From Bacteroidales bacterium (GTDB lineage Bacteria; Bacteroidota; Bacteroidia; Bacteroidales; F082), in NCBI GenBank assembly GCA_017428285.1, contig JAFRRE010000005.1:1-51522 (forward strand): a DNA stretch of 51,522 nucleotides, written 5' to 3'. This document shows, one piece after another, positions 49,688 to 51,522 of the stretch; position 1 is the first letter of the stretch; every line of letters begins with the position of its first letter. Made by a program: the position numbers and the translations under genes. Under the pieces are notes generated by a model. That model was not told the DNA's origin. It did no database searches and worked only from the letters and a program-made list of their open reading frames with translations.

Positions 49688-51331
49688 TTATTGAACGATC
49701 ACTTTCTGCGTCAAACACTTGGCATCACACTTCACTGAAATGAAATAGACTCCCTTGACAACGCCACTCAAATCAAGTGTCATTACAGGGCTTAGGCATT
49801 TGCCTTTTATAATCGTTCTTCCTGCGAGGTCAAGCACCTGATACTCAAAGGCTGAATCCTCGCCAATGGCGATTGTGACCACTCCTTGAGTTGGGTTGGG
49901 ATATACGGACAGGTTTCCAACCGTTTCCTGCTCACCAACGGCGTAGATTTCATTATACTCATCGGCACCTGCGCAAGGCGTGTTGGAACGTGTTTCGCCA
50001 TCGATGTCGGTAGCCGCATACTCCAAAGGATGCGCCACGGTGAGGCCTTCGGGGCTGGTCAAGTGGTAATCACCGTTGCCTGCAAAATGAGGTGAGCAAG
50101 TGGCAGTTTGGGCATCAAAACCCGAAGTGGAAGTCCATTCAGCCAATGTCGCACAATCTGTACCAGCGAAAATGCCAACATAACTGCCCGTGAACGAAAC
50201 GCGATTGTAGTCGCAATAGCGAGCCTCGCTCTCATTATTGAAGCGGAACACATAGCCATCCGTCTCGTTGACAAACAGGTTGTTATAAACATAGAGATTC
50301 GACCAATCCTTTTGCACCATCAGATTGCCCGATGCGCCCGTGCCACTACATAAGCCCGTGTTGTGGACAAAATAGATATAATCGCTGTCGGCATTGTCAA
50401 AAGAATAGCACCAACTTGAGGCAGCGCCTTGAAAATCAACGATGTTGTTGCGGACAATCACCGGCTCTGCTGCCGTGCCCGTGCATGGACGGAGTTTCAT
50501 CACTGTAGCATATTTAGAGGGATGGTTCACGGTCATCACATTGTTTTCGACAAGGCAACCATAACGGCAACGGAACATATCGATGGCATTGAAGTCGGTG
50601 TGTGAGTCGTTGGTATTGTCAATCGTATTTCCGCTGAGGGTCACATGGTCGGTGAAGGTAGTATAGATGGCCTTGCTGCACTGGTTGGTGAACGAGCAGC
50701 TCTGAACCAAGAGACCGTCGTTGAATTGGGTCATGTCGGTACCTTGGTAATAGAGGCCGATGAAACCATTGACAAACTCACAGCCGACAAAAGCATTATC
50801 GGTATCCATCCAGCCACCCGAAACCCTATAGACCAAGTTTTTGTCGTTGTCGGTATTGGAGGCTTCGGAATAGCAACCCACAAAGCGCACCTTCTCAAAA
50901 CGGTCGTTTGAAAGTCCACCACGCAAGGTCACCACAATGGCATTTTCTTCCGAAGTGGAAGACAAAGTCATGTTTTCGAAGGTCACATAGTCGGCGCCAT
51001 CGAGTGTGAGAGTGCTGTTTTGGGTATAACCTGCATTGCTGGTCAACACGACTTGTTGGTTGTCGGCTCCCGTGCCACGGAAGATAACGCGGTTGGAGGC
51101 GCCTGCTCCAGAGATGGCGTTAAGGGTAACATATTCCTCGTATGTGCCTGGGGCAACTTCAAAAATCACTTCGCCTGCAATACCCGCTGACAAGGCTGAT
51201 ACTGCCGCACCGAATGAAGTGAAATCAGGGTTTTGCGAAGCATCGGCATTGATGGTATAGACGCCAGAAAGTTGGGCATTTGCAACTGTTGCCAAAAATA
51301 GAGATAAGAACAATAATAAACACTTGTGCAT
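49688..51331 (-). CDS. Secreted parallel beta-helix protein with T9SS sorting domain, probably B12-riboswitch controlled
   Basis: A 547-residue protein starting at ATG 51331 (MHKCLLLFLSLFLATVANAQ, signal peptide); the frame extends 19 codons upstream into the leader. Residues 30-440 are a right-handed parallel beta-helix (LTLDGADYVTFENMTLSS, LVQSCSFTNQCSKAIYTTF, LSGNTIDNTN, VRNNIVDFQG), a fold used by polysaccharide lyases and adhesins. The last ~85 residues are a T9SS type A domain (LSVYPNPTQGVVTIAIGE, VLDLAGRTIIKG, GVVKGVYFISVKC, ending KVIVQ). No catalytic motif is evident. The leader carries a cobalamin-riboswitch 3' end, so the protein may take part in B12 acquisition; this is inference. 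Confidence 0.8.
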   Translation of the reverse strand: MHKCLLLFLSLFLATVANAQLSGVYTINADASQNPDFTSFGAAVSALSAGIAGEVIFEVAPGTYEEYVTLNAISGAGASNRVIFRGTGADNQQVVLTSNAGYTQNSTLTLDGADYVTFENMTLSSTSEENAIVVTLRGGLSNDRFEKVRFVGCYSEASNTDNDKNLVYRVSGGWMDTDNAFVGCEFVNGFIGLYYQGTDMTQFNDGLLVQSCSFTNQCSKAIYTTFTDHVTLSGNTIDNTNDSHTDFNAIDMFRCRYGCLVENNVMTVNHPSKYATVMKLRPCTGTAAEPVIVRNNIVDFQGAASSWCYSFDNADSDYIYFVHNTGLCSGTGASGNLMVQKDWSNLYVYNNLFVNETDGYVFRFNNESEARYCDYNRVSFTGSYVGIFAGTDCATLAEWTSTSGFDAQTATCSPHFAGNGDYHLTSPEGLTVAHPLEYAATDIDGETRSNTPCAGADEYNEIYAVGEQETVGNLSVYPNPTQGVVTIAIGEDSAFEYQVLDLAGRTIIKGKCLSPVMTLDLSGVVKGVYFISVKCDAKCLTQKVIVQ

Positions 51332-51449
51332 AAGAACCAAGATTATTACGCATGAAACAAATACTGCAAGACCATCGCAAGAAGCCATGCTAATTGCCGC
51401 GCTTAGCGTCGCCCTTGTTCCCGAAGGCTTGCAATTGAACTCACGGTTT
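51332..51449 (-). promoter_or_regulatory. Leader between the riboswitch and the beta-helix protein gene
   Basis: About 118 nt, the expected place for an expression platform. Several short self-complementary stretches (for example GCTAA and TTAGC) are present. There is a loose similarity to the corresponding region of the first riboswitch (CAAGCCTTCGGGAA versus CAAGGCTTCCGGGAA). No intrinsic terminator is obvious. Confidence 0.4.
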
Positions 51450-51522
51450 GGCAGGTCTTCTGACTTGTCCGAGCCCTGAAAGGGCGACCCGACATTATGC
51501 GAGCGGTTTTAACCCTCGCATA
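51450..51522 (-). ncRNA. Cobalamin riboswitch, 3' part (cut by window edge)
   Basis: Minus-strand GTCAGAAGACCTGCC (51450-51464) is identical, over 15 nt, to the 3' end of the complete cobalamin riboswitch at 42994-43148. Upstream are a GCCCTTTCAGGGC hairpin and a GCGAGGGTTAAAACCGCTCGC hairpin, plausible peripheral stems. The conserved core should lie beyond 51522. Direction and distance place the beta-helix gene under its control. Confidence 0.75.

Overview
The window is a 51.5 kb piece of a Bacteroidota chromosome, most likely order Bacteroidales. Evidence for this: several predicted promoters match the Bacteroidetes -7 box TAnnTTTG, two proteins carry C-terminal type IX secretion (T9SS) sorting domains, and lipoprotein signal peptides, WG-repeat proteins, a Kgp-like gingipain and ECF sigma/anti-sigma/outer-membrane-protein operons are abundant. 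The genus cannot be told. No tRNA, rRNA, CRISPR array, integrase or transposase was seen.

Layout. 1-6.1 kb: 5' part of rpsA and a very large secreted gingipain-family protease. 6.1-13 kb: accessory stretch with a decayed hydrolase copy beside nested inverted repeats, two WG-repeat proteins (one with 17 tandem repeats), an exported esterase, a lipoprotein of unknown function and two tandem HTH paralogues. 13-14.8 kb: AAA-ATPase-like/PD-(D/E)XK protein. 14.8-20 kb: a tightly packed operon of ECF sigma factor, membrane anti-sigma-like protein, exported caspase-fold peptidase, small predicted outer-membrane protein and Fn3-like lipoprotein. 20-24.8 kb: hydrolase and a cluster of membrane proteins (DUF3784/PH-like, CPBP protease, SPFH) with a 57-residue ribbon-helix-helix protein. 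24.9-32.4 kb: M48 lipoprotein, a murD2-murL pair predicted to make D-Glu-containing peptidoglycan precursor by epimerising L-Glu, yqgE, and an M16 peptidase. 32.4-36.5 kb: a second ECF operon (sigma, anti-sigma, Spy/CpxP-like, large beta-barrel). 36.5-42.9 kb: exported nitroreductase, His-rich zinc-type P1B ATPase, GH20 hexosaminidase, T9SS M6 protease. 43-51.5 kb: a cobalamin riboswitch leading into a 1375-residue secreted adhesin-like protein, a CoA-transferase, a MarC protein, and a T9SS beta-helix protein on the opposite strand whose leader begins with what looks like the 3' part of a second cobalamin riboswitch cut by the window edge.

The most interesting signals are: (i) two cobalamin riboswitches that appear to control surface or secreted proteins rather than recognisable B12 transport or synthesis genes; (ii) the ECF sigma-caspase operon; (iii) palindromic interspersed repeats inserted in frame in both genes of the murD2-murL pair and, in related form, in the P-type ATPase; (iv) a truncated, stop-containing copy of the 20-21 kb hydrolase's 3' end at 6.4 kb next to a nested inverted repeat; (v) a beta-sandwich-like module shared between the gingipain and the riboswitch-controlled protein. 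Functions are read from motifs and family knowledge; no database search was run.
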